64,000 nt of DNA from Nocardioides sp. 503 (GTDB taxonomy: Bacteria > Actinomycetota > Actinomycetes > Propionibacteriales > Nocardioidaceae), in NCBI RefSeq assembly GCF_004522095.1, contig NZ_SPUI01000002.1:1054001-1118000 (forward strand), read 5' to 3'. The position numbers were made by a program, and so were the translations under genes. The notes below the pieces were generated by a model. It made no database searches, was not told the origin of the DNA, and saw nothing but the letters and a program-made list of their open reading frames with translations. Below, piece by piece: positions 45,151 through 53,554 of this stretch; the stretch's first letter is position 1, and every line of letters begins with the position of its first letter.

Positions 45151-46526
45151 CAGAGCCTTTCGAAGCCGCGGCGCAGCTCCCAGTCGGTCACGGCGGCGTT
45201 GAAGGAGGCCAGCTCCACGTCGGCCATGTTGGTGTAGTGCTCGACGACCTCGTCGCCGAACGCCGCCCGCGCGATCGCGGAGGAGGCGAAGGCCTCCCGG
45301 GCGGCGGCCATCGTCGCGGGCACCTTGGGCCGGCCCGACGTGTAGGCGTTGCCGGTCAGCGGCTCCTCCAGCTCGAGCTCCTGCTCGATGCCGTGCAGCC
45401 CGCCGGCGATCATCGCCGCCAGCGCCAGGTAGGGGTTGGCGTCGGCGCCGGGCACGCGGTTCTCCATGCGGGCGCCGGCGCCGCGACCCACGAGCCGGAG
45501 CGCGCAGGTGCGGTTGTCGAGGCCCCAGGCGATCGTCGTCGGCGCGAAGGAGCCGTCGGCGAAGCGCTTGTAGGAGTTGATGTTGGGCGCGAACAGCAGC
45601 GTGAAGTCGGAGACCGTCGCCAGCACCCCGGCCACGAAGTGGTCGTAGAGCGGCGTGCGCTCGCCGGACTCCTCGTCCCAGAACACCAGCGACCCGTCGG
45701 TGCCCCGCAGCGAGAGGTGGATGTGGCACGAGCTGCCCTCGCGGGCGTCGTACTTGGCCATGAACGTGAGCGCCTTGCCCTGCTGGGCGGCGATCTCCTT
45801 GGCGGCGTTCTTGTAGACCGCGTGGTTGTCGGCGGTCGTCATCGCGTCGGCGTAGAGGAAGCCGATCTCGTGCTGGCCGAAGTTGCACTCGCCCTTGGCG
45901 CCCTCGACGTCGAGCCCGGCGGCGTACATGTGGTTGCGGATCGAGCGCAGCAGCGGCTCGGCGCGCGTGGTGCCGAGGATGGAGTAGTCGACGTTGTACT
46001 GGTTGACCGGGGTCAGGTCGCGGTAGCCGGAGTCCCAGGCCTGCTCGTACGTCGTGTCGAAGGCGATGAACTCCAGCTCGGTGCCGGCGAGCGCGGTCCA
46101 GCCCTGCTCGGCGCAGCGGTCGAGCTGCTGGGCCAGGATCGTGCGCGGCGACTGCACCACGGGGGAGTGGTCGGGCCACACCAGGTCGCACTGCACCATC
46201 GCGGTGCCCTCGAGGTGCGTCAGCAGCCGGATCGTCTGCTCGTCCAGCACGAACTCCATGTCGCCGTAGCCCTTGTCCCACGAGGACATGGCGTAGCCGT
46301 CGACGGTGTTCATGTCGACGTCGACCGACAGCAGGTAGTTGCAGCCCTCGGTGCCGTGGCCGACGACGTGCTCGGCGAAGTAGTGCCCGTGCAGGCGCTT
46401 GCCCTGCAGCCGCCCCTGCATGTCGGTGAAGGCCACGATGACGGTGTCGACCGCGCCGTCGCGGATGCGGTCGAGCAGGTGCTGCATGCTCAGGTGCCGG
46501 TCGTTGCGCAGTCCCTTGTCGGTCAT
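45150..46526 (-). CDS. Glutamine-synthetase-like gamma-glutamyl-amine ligase (PuuA/GlnA3/GlnA4-like)
   Basis: A 458-residue GS-fold ligase. AGTELEFIAF (metal Glu pair), KGECNFGQHEIGFLYADAM, GSSCHIHLSL (ATP/His loop), NSYKR and RMENRVPGADANPYLALAAM (metal Glu) are present. The sequence is closer to PuuA/gamma-glutamylpolyamine synthetases than to primary GlnA: it lacks the adenylylation-site tyrosine region and sits in an amine-catabolic operon. It probably couples glutamate to an amine using ATP. ATG 46526, seven bases after the regulator. Confidence 0.9.
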   Translation of the reverse strand: MTDKGLRNDRHLSMQHLLDRIRDGAVDTVIVAFTDMQGRLQGKRLHGHYFAEHVVGHGTEGCNYLLSVDVDMNTVDGYAMSSWDKGYGDMEFVLDEQTIRLLTHLEGTAMVQCDLVWPDHSPVVQSPRTILAQQLDRCAEQGWTALAGTELEFIAFDTTYEQAWDSGYRDLTPVNQYNVDYSILGTTRAEPLLRSIRNHMYAAGLDVEGAKGECNFGQHEIGFLYADAMTTADNHAVYKNAAKEIAAQQGKALTFMAKYDAREGSSCHIHLSLRGTDGSLVFWDEESGERTPLYDHFVAGVLATVSDFTLLFAPNINSYKRFADGSFAPTTIAWGLDNRTCALRLVGRGAGARMENRVPGADANPYLALAAMIAGGLHGIEQELELEEPLTGNAYTSGRPKVPATMAAAREAFASSAIARAAFGDEVVEHYTNMADVELASFNAAVTDWELRRGFERL

Positions 46527-46533
46527 GGGGCTC

Positions 46534-47277
46534 CTATCCCAAGAGGCCGCGCAGGAGCGCGGCCGTGTCGTCGCAGTGGTGCTCCATGGCCCGACGGGCC
46601 CGGTCGGGGCTGCCGGCGAGGATCGCGCGCACGACGGTCGCGTGCTGCCGGTCGGAGTGGGCGATGTTGGTCTCCAGGACCGGGATCGCCAGCAGCATCT
46701 CGTGCAGCGTCGCCTGCACCGACGTCACGGCCTCGATCAGCCGGGGCGACTCGCTGAGCGCCGCGATCGTCAGGTGGAAGCGGCTGTCGGCCTGCCGGTG
46801 CGCGGCGGCCTTGTCGGCGCCGGCCACCTCGTCGTGGGCCTGCTCCAGCCGCTCCCGACGTACGGCGGTCAGCTCCAGCTGGGCGGCCAGCGCGGCCGCG
46901 CCGGGCTCGACCACGCGTCGGTACTCGAGCGCGTCGAGCCAGTCTTCGCGCTTGGCCTGGGTGACCCGCGCGGCGGCGCGGCCCGACGGGGTGCGCGGCT
47001 TGAGCGTGACGACGGTGCCGCCGCCGCGACCGCGCCTGGTCTGGACCAGGCCGGCCTCGCGCAGGGCCGCCATCGCCTCGCGCAGCGTGGCCCGCGAGAC
47101 GTGCAGCCGCAGGGCCAGCTCGCGCTCCGGCGGGAGGGTCGACCCGAGCGGGTAGACGCCGAGCCGGATGGCCGTGCCCAGCTGCTCCACGCAGGCCTCG
47201 AAGGCGTGGTGACCACGCACCGGCCGGAGCACCGCCTCGGGGAGGTGCTGCGCGCGGGAGGCGGTCATGGCGCCCAT
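46534..47277 (-). CDS. FadR/GntR-family (FCD-type) transcriptional regulator
   Basis: A 247-residue regulator, first gene of the catabolic operon. The N-terminal winged helix (about residues 25-90) has LPPERELALRLHVSRATLREAMAALREAGLV. The C-terminal FCD helical domain (about 110-240) contains the metal/effector ligands Asp and His expected in RFHLTIAALSESPRL and HATVVRAILAGSPDRARRAMEHH. It probably represses the operon and the divergent permease gene until its effector is present. ATG 47277 or, three codons later, 47268. Confidence 0.9.
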   Translation of the reverse strand: MGAMTASRAQHLPEAVLRPVRGHHAFEACVEQLGTAIRLGVYPLGSTLPPERELALRLHVSRATLREAMAALREAGLVQTRRGRGGGTVVTLKPRTPSGRAAARVTQAKREDWLDALEYRRVVEPGAAALAAQLELTAVRRERLEQAHDEVAGADKAAAHRQADSRFHLTIAALSESPRLIEAVTSVQATLHEMLLAIPVLETNIAHSDRQHATVVRAILAGSPDRARRAMEHHCDDTAALLRGLLG

Positions 47278-47356
47278 CCTGAGTTCGGGGGAAGCGGGGT
47301 GTCAAACGACCCTCGGAAGCAAAGGTCTGAGTTCATACCAATTTAACGTGAGGGCA

Positions 47357-47385
47357 TTTACAGCCCGACGGCGTGGGTCTAGCGT
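47357..47385 (+). promoter_or_regulatory. Promoter of the amine permease gene
   Basis: TTTACA (47357-47362) and TAGCGT (47380-47385) are separated by exactly 17 bases, a good -35/-10 pair. The start would be near 47392, with a 33-base leader carrying a GGAAGG ribosome-binding site. The AT-rich bases at 47330-47350 (TTCATACCAATTTAACG) upstream are a likely site for the divergent FadR/GntR regulator, though I find no convincing palindrome. Confidence 0.6.
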
Positions 47386-47424
47386 CCCGTTCACGATCGC
47401 ACGAACCACTCCGGAAGGCGCTCC

Positions 47425-48969
47425 ATGTCCGACGACACCAAGCCGAAGAACGCTGACGAGGAGCTCCTCGCGAAGCTCGGGTACTCGCAGGAGCTGAGCC
47501 GCACGTGGTCCAGCTTCTCCAACTTCGCCATCTCGTTCTCGATCATCTCCATCCTGGCCGGCTGCTTCACGACGTTCGGCCAGGCGTGGAACAACGGTGG
47601 TCCGATCGCCATCTCGTGGGGCTGGCCGGTCATCTCGCTGTTCATCCTGATCATCGGCTTCACGATGTCGGAGCTGGTCTCGGCCTACCCGACGTCGGGC
47701 GGCATCTACTGGTGGGCCGCGAAGATGGGGGGCCCTGCGACGGGCTTCTTCACCGGCTGGCTCAACCTCATCGGCCTGCTCGCCGTCACCGCGTCCGTCG
47801 CCTACGGGTGTGCGACCTTCCTGGACCTGACGCTGCAGACCATCAGCCAGAGCTACCTCGACAGCTACAGCCTGGGACGCGTCTACCTGATCTTCCTCGT
47901 GATCTTCGCGCTCGCGGCGCTGCTGAACATCTTCAGCGGTCACCTGCTCGCCATCATCAACAACATCTCGGTGTGGTGGCACGTCGCGGGCGCCGCCGCC
48001 GTCATCCTGATCCTGGTGATCATCCCCGACAGCCACCAGAGCCTGGACTTCGTCTTCACCGAGCGCATCAACAACTCCGGCTTCTCCGACGGCAAGTACT
48101 GGTTCCTGATCCTCCCGCTCGGCTTCCTGCTGACGCAGTACACGATCACCGGCTTCGACGCCTCCGCCCACCTCTCGGAGGAGACGCAGGGCGCCGCCGA
48201 GGGCGCTGCCAAGGGCGTGTGGCGCTCCATCGCCTACTCCGCGCTCGGCGGCTGGTTCCTCCTGCTGGCGTTCCTCTTCGCCGTCCAGGACGCCGACGCG
48301 ATCACGGCCGGCGGAGGCGGGGTCGACCTGATCTTCGGTCAGGCGCTCGGTGAGGGCTGGCACTTCACGATCCTGCTGATCTCGACCGCGGGCCAGTTCT
48401 TCTGCACGATCGCCTGCCTCACCAGCGCCTCGCGCATGACGTTCGCCTTCAGCCGCGACGGGGCGATCCCCGGCTCGAAGCTGTGGGCCACGGTCAACCC
48501 GCGGACGAAGGTGCCGGCCAACGCGGTCGTCTTCGTCGCCGTGATCGGCGCCATCATCACCCTGCCCGCGCTGAAGAGCGTCAACGGGATCCCCACGGCC
48601 TTCTACGCCGTGACGTCCGTGGCGGTCATCGGCCTCTACCTGGCCTTCGCCATCCCGATCTACCTGCGCTGGAAGATGGGCGACGCCTTCGAGCCGGGAT
48701 CCTGGACGCTCGGCAACAAGTACCGCTGGATGAACCTCGTGGCGGTCGTGGAGATCGCGATCATCTCGGTCTACTTCATCCTGCCCTTCACCCCGGCCGG
48801 CGTGCCGTTCAGCGACGACTTCGCCTGGAGCAGCGTCAACTACGCCCCGGTGCTGACGATCGGCACGCTGGTGGTCCTGGGCATCTGGTGGACGGCGTCG
48901 GCCAAGCACTGGTTCACCGGGCCGAAGATGACGATCGACACCGCCGTCACGGACGCCTTCAAGGACTGA
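47425..48969 (+). CDS. APC-family amino acid/amine permease
   Basis: A 514-residue permease with about 12 membrane helices, of the amino acid-polyamine-organocation superfamily. ISFSIISILAGCFTTFG and GFTMSELVSAYPTSGGIYWWAAKMGG (helices one and two with the substrate-binding GG), and FDASAHLSEETQGAA are typical of the GABA/choline/ethanolamine permease branch. Divergent from the regulator and amine-degradation operon, it is the likely uptake system for the pathway's substrate. Confidence 0.92.
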   Translation: MSDDTKPKNADEELLAKLGYSQELSRTWSSFSNFAISFSIISILAGCFTTFGQAWNNGGPIAISWGWPVISLFILIIGFTMSELVSAYPTSGGIYWWAAKMGGPATGFFTGWLNLIGLLAVTASVAYGCATFLDLTLQTISQSYLDSYSLGRVYLIFLVIFALAALLNIFSGHLLAIINNISVWWHVAGAAAVILILVIIPDSHQSLDFVFTERINNSGFSDGKYWFLILPLGFLLTQYTITGFDASAHLSEETQGAAEGAAKGVWRSIAYSALGGWFLLLAFLFAVQDADAITAGGGGVDLIFGQALGEGWHFTILLISTAGQFFCTIACLTSASRMTFAFSRDGAIPGSKLWATVNPRTKVPANAVVFVAVIGAIITLPALKSVNGIPTAFYAVTSVAVIGLYLAFAIPIYLRWKMGDAFEPGSWTLGNKYRWMNLVAVVEIAIISVYFILPFTPAGVPFSDDFAWSSVNYAPVLTIGTLVVLGIWWTASAKHWFTGPKMTIDTAVTDAFKD

Positions 48970-48984
48970 GCGACCCAGCTCCTC

Positions 48985-49890
48985 GTGTCCCAGCTCGACA
49001 GCGACCTGGACCGCCTCGCCTGCCTGGCGGGGCGGTCCCGTCGCGTGACCGAGCTGCCCGGGGGGCTCACCAACCACAACGTGCGGGTGCGGACCGACGA
49101 CGGCGGCGACTACGTCGTGCGCTGCTCGACGGGCGACGTGGGCCTGCTCGGCATCGACCGCGACGCCGAGCACCACAACACCCGTCGGGCGGCCGAGGCC
49201 GGGGTCGGCGCCGGGGTCGTCGAGTACCGGCCAGACCTGCGGATGCTGGTCATCGACCACCTGCCCGGCGACGTGCTCGACAACGCGGCGTTCGCCGATC
49301 CGGCCGTCCTGGCCCGCGCCGCCGACGCGGTGCGTCGGCTGCACGCCGGGCCGCGGTTCGACGGCGACTTCGACATGTTCGCCCGCCAGGCGACGTACCT
49401 CGCCACGGTGAAGTCCGAGGGCTTCGCGCTGCCCTCCGCCTACGACGACCTCGCCGACGCCTGGGACGACGTACGGCGTGCGCTCGCGGCCGCGCCGCGG
49501 CCGACCGTGCCGTGCAACAACGACCTGCTGGCCGCCAACTTCATCGACGACGGCGAGCGCGTGTGGCTCATCGACTACGAGTACTCCGGCAACAACGACG
49601 CCGCCTTCGAGCTGGGCAACACCGCCACCGAGTGCGACCTCACCCCCGAGCTGACCGAGGCGTGGACCGCGGCCTACTTCGGGGACCCGACCCCGGCCGA
49701 CCTGGCGCGGGTGCGCGTGCAGGCGCTGTGCTCGGCCTACGGCTGGTCGCTGTGGGGCTTCATCCAGGCCGCCACCAGCACGCTCGACTTCGACTTCTAC
49801 GCGTGGGGCGAGGAGCGGTTCGAGAAGGCCGCGGCCGGCCTGCGCGGTCCCGACCTGCCCCGACTGCTCCTGGAGACCACCGGTGGTTGA
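48985..49890 (+). CDS. Choline/ethanolamine kinase-like phosphotransferase
   Basis: A 301-residue kinase-like protein. The catalytic loop is VPCNNDLLAANFIDD (the usual HxD replaced by NND) and the metal-binding segment is WLIDYEYSGNNDAAFELGN, as in bacterial choline/ethanolamine kinase relatives (LicA-type). It would phosphorylate a small amino alcohol. GTG 48985 is 16 bases after the permease, and the 3' end overlaps the FAD oxidoreductase gene by eight bases, so these three genes form one operon. Confidence 0.85.
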   Translation: MSQLDSDLDRLACLAGRSRRVTELPGGLTNHNVRVRTDDGGDYVVRCSTGDVGLLGIDRDAEHHNTRRAAEAGVGAGVVEYRPDLRMLVIDHLPGDVLDNAAFADPAVLARAADAVRRLHAGPRFDGDFDMFARQATYLATVKSEGFALPSAYDDLADAWDDVRRALAAAPRPTVPCNNDLLAANFIDDGERVWLIDYEYSGNNDAAFELGNTATECDLTPELTEAWTAAYFGDPTPADLARVRVQALCSAYGWSLWGFIQAATSTLDFDFYAWGEERFEKAAAGLRGPDLPRLLLETTGG

Positions 49891-52306
49891 CCTCCCCTCG
49901 CGCGCCCGTGTCGTCATCGTCGGCGGCGGCGTCGTCGGCACGTCGGTGGCCTACCACCTGGCGACGCTCGGCTGGACCGACGTGCTGCTGCTCGAGCAGG
50001 GCCACCTGTCGGGTGGGACCACCTGGCACGCGGCCGGGCTGGTCGGACCGCTGCGGGCCTCGGAGAGCGGGACCCGGCTGGTGCAGTACTCCGCGGAGCT
50101 CTACGCCGCGCTCGAGACCGAGACCGGGTTGGCTACGGGCTACCGCAACGTCGGCGGCGTCATCGTGGCGCGCACCGAGGACCGGATGACCCAGCTGCGG
50201 CGCACCGCGGCCAACGCCACGGCGTACGACATGGAGTGCGAGCTGATCTCGCCCGAGCGCGCGCAGGAGCTGTGGCCGGCGATGCGCGTCGACGACCTCC
50301 TCGGGGCCGTCTGGCTGCCCGGCGACGGCAAGGTCAACCCCACCGACGTGACCCAGGCGCTCGCCAAGGGTGCCCGGCAGCGCGGGGTCCGGATCGCCGA
50401 GGGGGTGCGGGTGACCGGCTTCGACCTCGTCGACGGGCCGCGCCGACCCCGGGTGACCGGGGTCCGCACCGAGCAGGGCGACGTCGAGGCGGAGGTCGTC
50501 GTCAACTGCGGGGGCCAGTGGGCCAAGGCGCTCGGCGACCTCGCCGGGGTCACCGTGCCGCTGCACTCCGCGGAGCACTTCTACGTCGTCACCGAGGCGG
50601 TGGAGGGCTGCCACCCGGACCTGCCGATCATGCGCGACCCCGACGGCTGGACGTACTTCAAGGAGGAGGTGGGCGGCCTCGTGGTCGGCGGCTTCGAGCC
50701 CGAGGCCAAGCCGTGGCGCTCGCCCTCGGACCTGCCCCACCCGTTCGAGTTCCAGCTGCTCGAGGAGGACTGGGACCACTTCTCGGTGCTGATGGACGAG
50801 GCGCTGGTGCGGGTCCCCGCGCTGGCCGAGACCGGCATCCGCAAGTTCTACAACGGTCCCGAGTCGTTCACCCCCGACAACCAGTTCCTGCTGGGCGAGG
50901 CGCCCGAGGTCGCCGGGTTCTTCGTGGGTGCCGGCTTCAACTCCGTCGGCATCGCGTCGGCGGGCGGCGCCGGGCGGGCGCTGGCGGAGTGGATCGTCGA
51001 GGGCGAGCCGACCAGCGACCTGGTCGCGGTCGACGTCCGGCGCTTCGCACCGTTCCACGGCGACGAGCGCTGGCTGCGCTCCCGCGTCGCGGAGGTGCTC
51101 GGCCTGCACTACGCGGTGCCGTGGCCCAACCGCGAGCTCGAGTCGGGCCGTCCGCAGCGCACCTCGCCGCTGCACGACGTCCTGGCGGCCTCCGGGGCGG
51201 TCTTCGGGACCCGCATGGGCTGGGAGCGGCCGCTGGTCTTCGGGCCCGAGGCGCTCGACTACGCCTGGGGCAGGCCGGCCTGGCTGGCCGCCTCGGCCGC
51301 CGAGCAGCGGGCGACCCGCACGGCGGTGGCGGTGTTCGACCAGACGTCGTTCAGCAAGTACGCCGTGGCGGGGCCGGGCGCGCTGGCCGCGCTGCAGTGG
51401 CTGTGCGCTGCCGACGTCGACGTGGCGGTGGGCGGCTGCGTCTACACGCCGCTGCTCAACCGGCGCGGCACCTACGAGGCCGACCTGACCGTGACCCGCA
51501 CCGGGGAGTCGGACTTCCTGCTGGTGTCCAGCTCGGCGACCACCGTGCGCGACCTCGACTGGCTGCGGCGCCAGGCCCCCGACGGCCTCGACGTGACCGT
51601 CACCGACGTCACCGACGACTTCTCGGTGGTCGGCGTGATGGGGCCGGCCTCGCGCGACCTGCTGGCGGGCCTGTCGGACGCGGACCTCTCCGAGGAGGGC
51701 TTCGCGTTCGCGACCAGCCGTGAGATCGACGTGGCGGGCGTGGGCCTGCGCGCGACCCGGATGACCTACGTCGGCGAGCTGGGCTGGGAGCTGATGGTGC
51801 CGGTGGCCGGCGCGGCGGCCGTGCACGCCGCCCTGCGCGGCGGCGGTGCGGTCGACGCGGGCTACTACGCGATCGAGTCGCTGCGACTGGAGAAGGGCTA
51901 CCGCGCCTTCGGTCGCGAGCTGACCCCCGACCTCACGCCGGTCGAGGCGGGCCTGGTCTTCGCCACCGCGCTCAAGGGCGACAAGGACTTCCTGGGACGG
52001 ACCGCCCTCGAGGCGCACCGCGAGGCGCTGGCGGCCGGCGGGGCGCGGCGGCGGGTGGTGTCGTTCGTGGTGACCGACCCCGAGCCGATGCTGTGGGGCG
52101 GCGAGCTGGTGCTGCGCGACGGCACGCCGGTCGGCCAGGTCACCAGCGCGGCGTGGGGGGAGACGGTCGGCTCCAGCGTGGGCCTGGCGCTGCTGCGCCA
52201 CGACGGCCCGGTGACCTCGGACTGGCTGGCCTCGGGGGAGTGGCGCGTCGACGTCGGCGGTGACCTGAGCGCCGTACGGCTCTCGCTGGCGGCGCCGCTG
52301 CGCTGA
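49883..52306 (+). CDS. FAD-dependent dimethylglycine/sarcosine dehydrogenase-like protein with GcvT domain
   Basis: An 807-residue two-domain protein. Residues about 8-370 are a DAO-type FAD oxidoreductase (VVIVGGGVVGTSVAYHLATLG dinucleotide motif, GTTWHAAGLVGPLR, and the second FAD motif GFFVGAGFNSVGIASAGGAG). Residues about 430-800 are a GcvT-like folate-binding aminomethyltransferase domain (TSFSKYAVAGPGALAALQWL, GVMGPASRDLL, TYVGELGWEL, EKGYRAFGRELTPD, KGDKDFLGR). It should oxidise an N-methyl or secondary amine, passing one-carbon units to tetrahydrofolate. GTG start 49883 overlaps the kinase gene. Confidence 0.92.
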   Translation: MVDLPSRARVVIVGGGVVGTSVAYHLATLGWTDVLLLEQGHLSGGTTWHAAGLVGPLRASESGTRLVQYSAELYAALETETGLATGYRNVGGVIVARTEDRMTQLRRTAANATAYDMECELISPERAQELWPAMRVDDLLGAVWLPGDGKVNPTDVTQALAKGARQRGVRIAEGVRVTGFDLVDGPRRPRVTGVRTEQGDVEAEVVVNCGGQWAKALGDLAGVTVPLHSAEHFYVVTEAVEGCHPDLPIMRDPDGWTYFKEEVGGLVVGGFEPEAKPWRSPSDLPHPFEFQLLEEDWDHFSVLMDEALVRVPALAETGIRKFYNGPESFTPDNQFLLGEAPEVAGFFVGAGFNSVGIASAGGAGRALAEWIVEGEPTSDLVAVDVRRFAPFHGDERWLRSRVAEVLGLHYAVPWPNRELESGRPQRTSPLHDVLAASGAVFGTRMGWERPLVFGPEALDYAWGRPAWLAASAAEQRATRTAVAVFDQTSFSKYAVAGPGALAALQWLCAADVDVAVGGCVYTPLLNRRGTYEADLTVTRTGESDFLLVSSSATTVRDLDWLRRQAPDGLDVTVTDVTDDFSVVGVMGPASRDLLAGLSDADLSEEGFAFATSREIDVAGVGLRATRMTYVGELGWELMVPVAGAAAVHAALRGGGAVDAGYYAIESLRLEKGYRAFGRELTPDLTPVEAGLVFATALKGDKDFLGRTALEAHREALAAGGARRRVVSFVVTDPEPMLWGGELVLRDGTPVGQVTSAAWGETVGSSVGLALLRHDGPVTSDWLASGEWRVDVGGDLSAVRLSLAAPLR

Positions 52307-52375
52307 GCCCGGGTCGGTGCCGGATCGTTACCGGCGCATTGCCGCGTTCGCGACCGGGCGGTGCGCCGTGGCCAC

Positions 52376-52411
52376 TAGCCTGCGCCTGTGGATCCGGACC
52401 GACGTGCGTGA
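52376..52411 (+). promoter_or_regulatory. -10 box TAGCCT followed by a 7-codon leaderless upstream reading frame
   Basis: TAGCCT (52376-52381) ends six bases before a GTG at 52388, which opens a 7-codon frame (VDPDRRA) closed by TGA at 52409-52411. The main gene's GTG at 52430 follows 18 bases later with a GGAG ribosome-binding site, in the same frame. The geometry equals that of the leaderless genes in this window, so translation of the mini-frame may influence the phosphatase gene. Confidence 0.45.
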
Positions 52412-52429
52412 CCAGCCTGGAGTGATCGC

Positions 52430-53554
52430 GTGACGAGCGCAGCGTCACGCTACCTCCGCGAGCGGGTCCGCCGCTGGCGCAGCGGCTCGACCGAGGGCCA
52501 GCGCGAGGTCCTGGTGGTGCTCGTGGTGTGCGTGGCCGCGTCGTTCGCGGTCTCGGTCATCGACTACGACCTGGTGCCGTTCACGGCGTTCTTCGTCTGG
52601 CTGATCGTCGGGATGCTCCTGCTGCGCTTCTGGTTCCTGGCGATCATGACGTCGTGGACCGCCCTCGCCGCGGTCTCGGCCATGCTCATCGACGGGCCGG
52701 TCACCGGTCCGCGCGGCGCGGCACTCCTGACCTTCACCGTCGCGGTCGCGCTGATCCTCTACCAGTCCAGCCGGCAGCGCAGCGGCCTGCCGTCGCCGCT
52801 GAGCGAGGCCCTGCTCGCCGAGCTCAAGGAGCGGCTGCAGTCGCAGGGCGCCCTGCCGGTGCTGCCCCCCGGCTGGCACGTCGAGACGGCGATGCTCGCC
52901 TCCGACGGCGTGGGCTACGCGGGAGACTTCCTGGTGGCCGACCTCGACGACGAGGGCCGGCATGCGGAGCTCGTGCTCGTCGACGTGTGCGGCAAGGGGC
53001 TGGGCGCCGGTCCCCAGGCACTGCAGTTCGCCGGTGCCCTCGGCGGCCTGATCGGGTCGCTGCCGCCGGCCGAGCTCATGCAGGCGGCCAACCGCTTCCT
53101 GCTGCGCCGCCACCTCGACGACTCCTTCGCCACGGCCGTGCACGTCGCCGTCGACCTCCAGGACGGTCGCTACTCGATCACCAGCGCCGGCCACCCGCCC
53201 GCCCTGCGCTGGGAGGCGGCGGCGGACGTGTGGCACATCGACAACGCGCGCGGGATGGCGATCGGCATCGAGCCCGACCCGGAGCTGACCGTGAGCGAGG
53301 GCGTCCTCGCCCTCGGCGACGCGCTGCTCTTCTACACCGACGGCGTGATCGAGACCCCCGCGAGCGACCTGGACTCCGGGATCGACTGGCTGTGCGGCGT
53401 CGCCCGGGAGGCCATCCGCGAGGGTGCCGTCGGCTCCGCGCAGCGCATGGTCGCGCGCGTCGAGCGGGGCGACGACGACCGCGCCGTGCTCGTGCTCAGC
53501 CGGACGGGCGACCCGACGGCTCCGACGGGGGCCGCGAGTACAGCTGGCGGATGA
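52430..53554 (+). CDS. Membrane-bound PP2C-type (SpoIIE/RsbU-like) serine phosphatase
   Basis: A 374-residue protein. Two or three membrane helices occupy about residues 24-110. A cytosolic PP2C/SpoIIE phosphatase domain covers about 145-355, with VGYAGDFLVADLDDEG (metal Asp), LVLVDVCGKGLGAG, ITSAGHPPALRW and LLFYTDGVIE (metal Asp). Such phosphatases activate anti-anti-sigma factors in partner-switching stress responses. No sensor domain is recognisable and no sigma regulator gene lies nearby. The 3' end overlaps the convergent ABC gene by 59 bases. Confidence 0.9.
   Translation: MTSAASRYLRERVRRWRSGSTEGQREVLVVLVVCVAASFAVSVIDYDLVPFTAFFVWLIVGMLLLRFWFLAIMTSWTALAAVSAMLIDGPVTGPRGAALLTFTVAVALILYQSSRQRSGLPSPLSEALLAELKERLQSQGALPVLPPGWHVETAMLASDGVGYAGDFLVADLDDEGRHAELVLVDVCGKGLGAGPQALQFAGALGGLIGSLPPAELMQAANRFLLRRHLDDSFATAVHVAVDLQDGRYSITSAGHPPALRWEAAADVWHIDNARGMAIGIEPDPELTVSEGVLALGDALLFYTDGVIETPASDLDSGIDWLCGVAREAIREGAVGSAQRMVARVERGDDDRAVLVLSRTGDPTAPTGAASTAGG

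Noticed and set aside
47300..47350. A FadR-type operator TnGTnnnACnA in the divergent region
   Set aside because: The best candidate around TTCATACCAATTT misses a required base, so I list only the core promoter with confidence.
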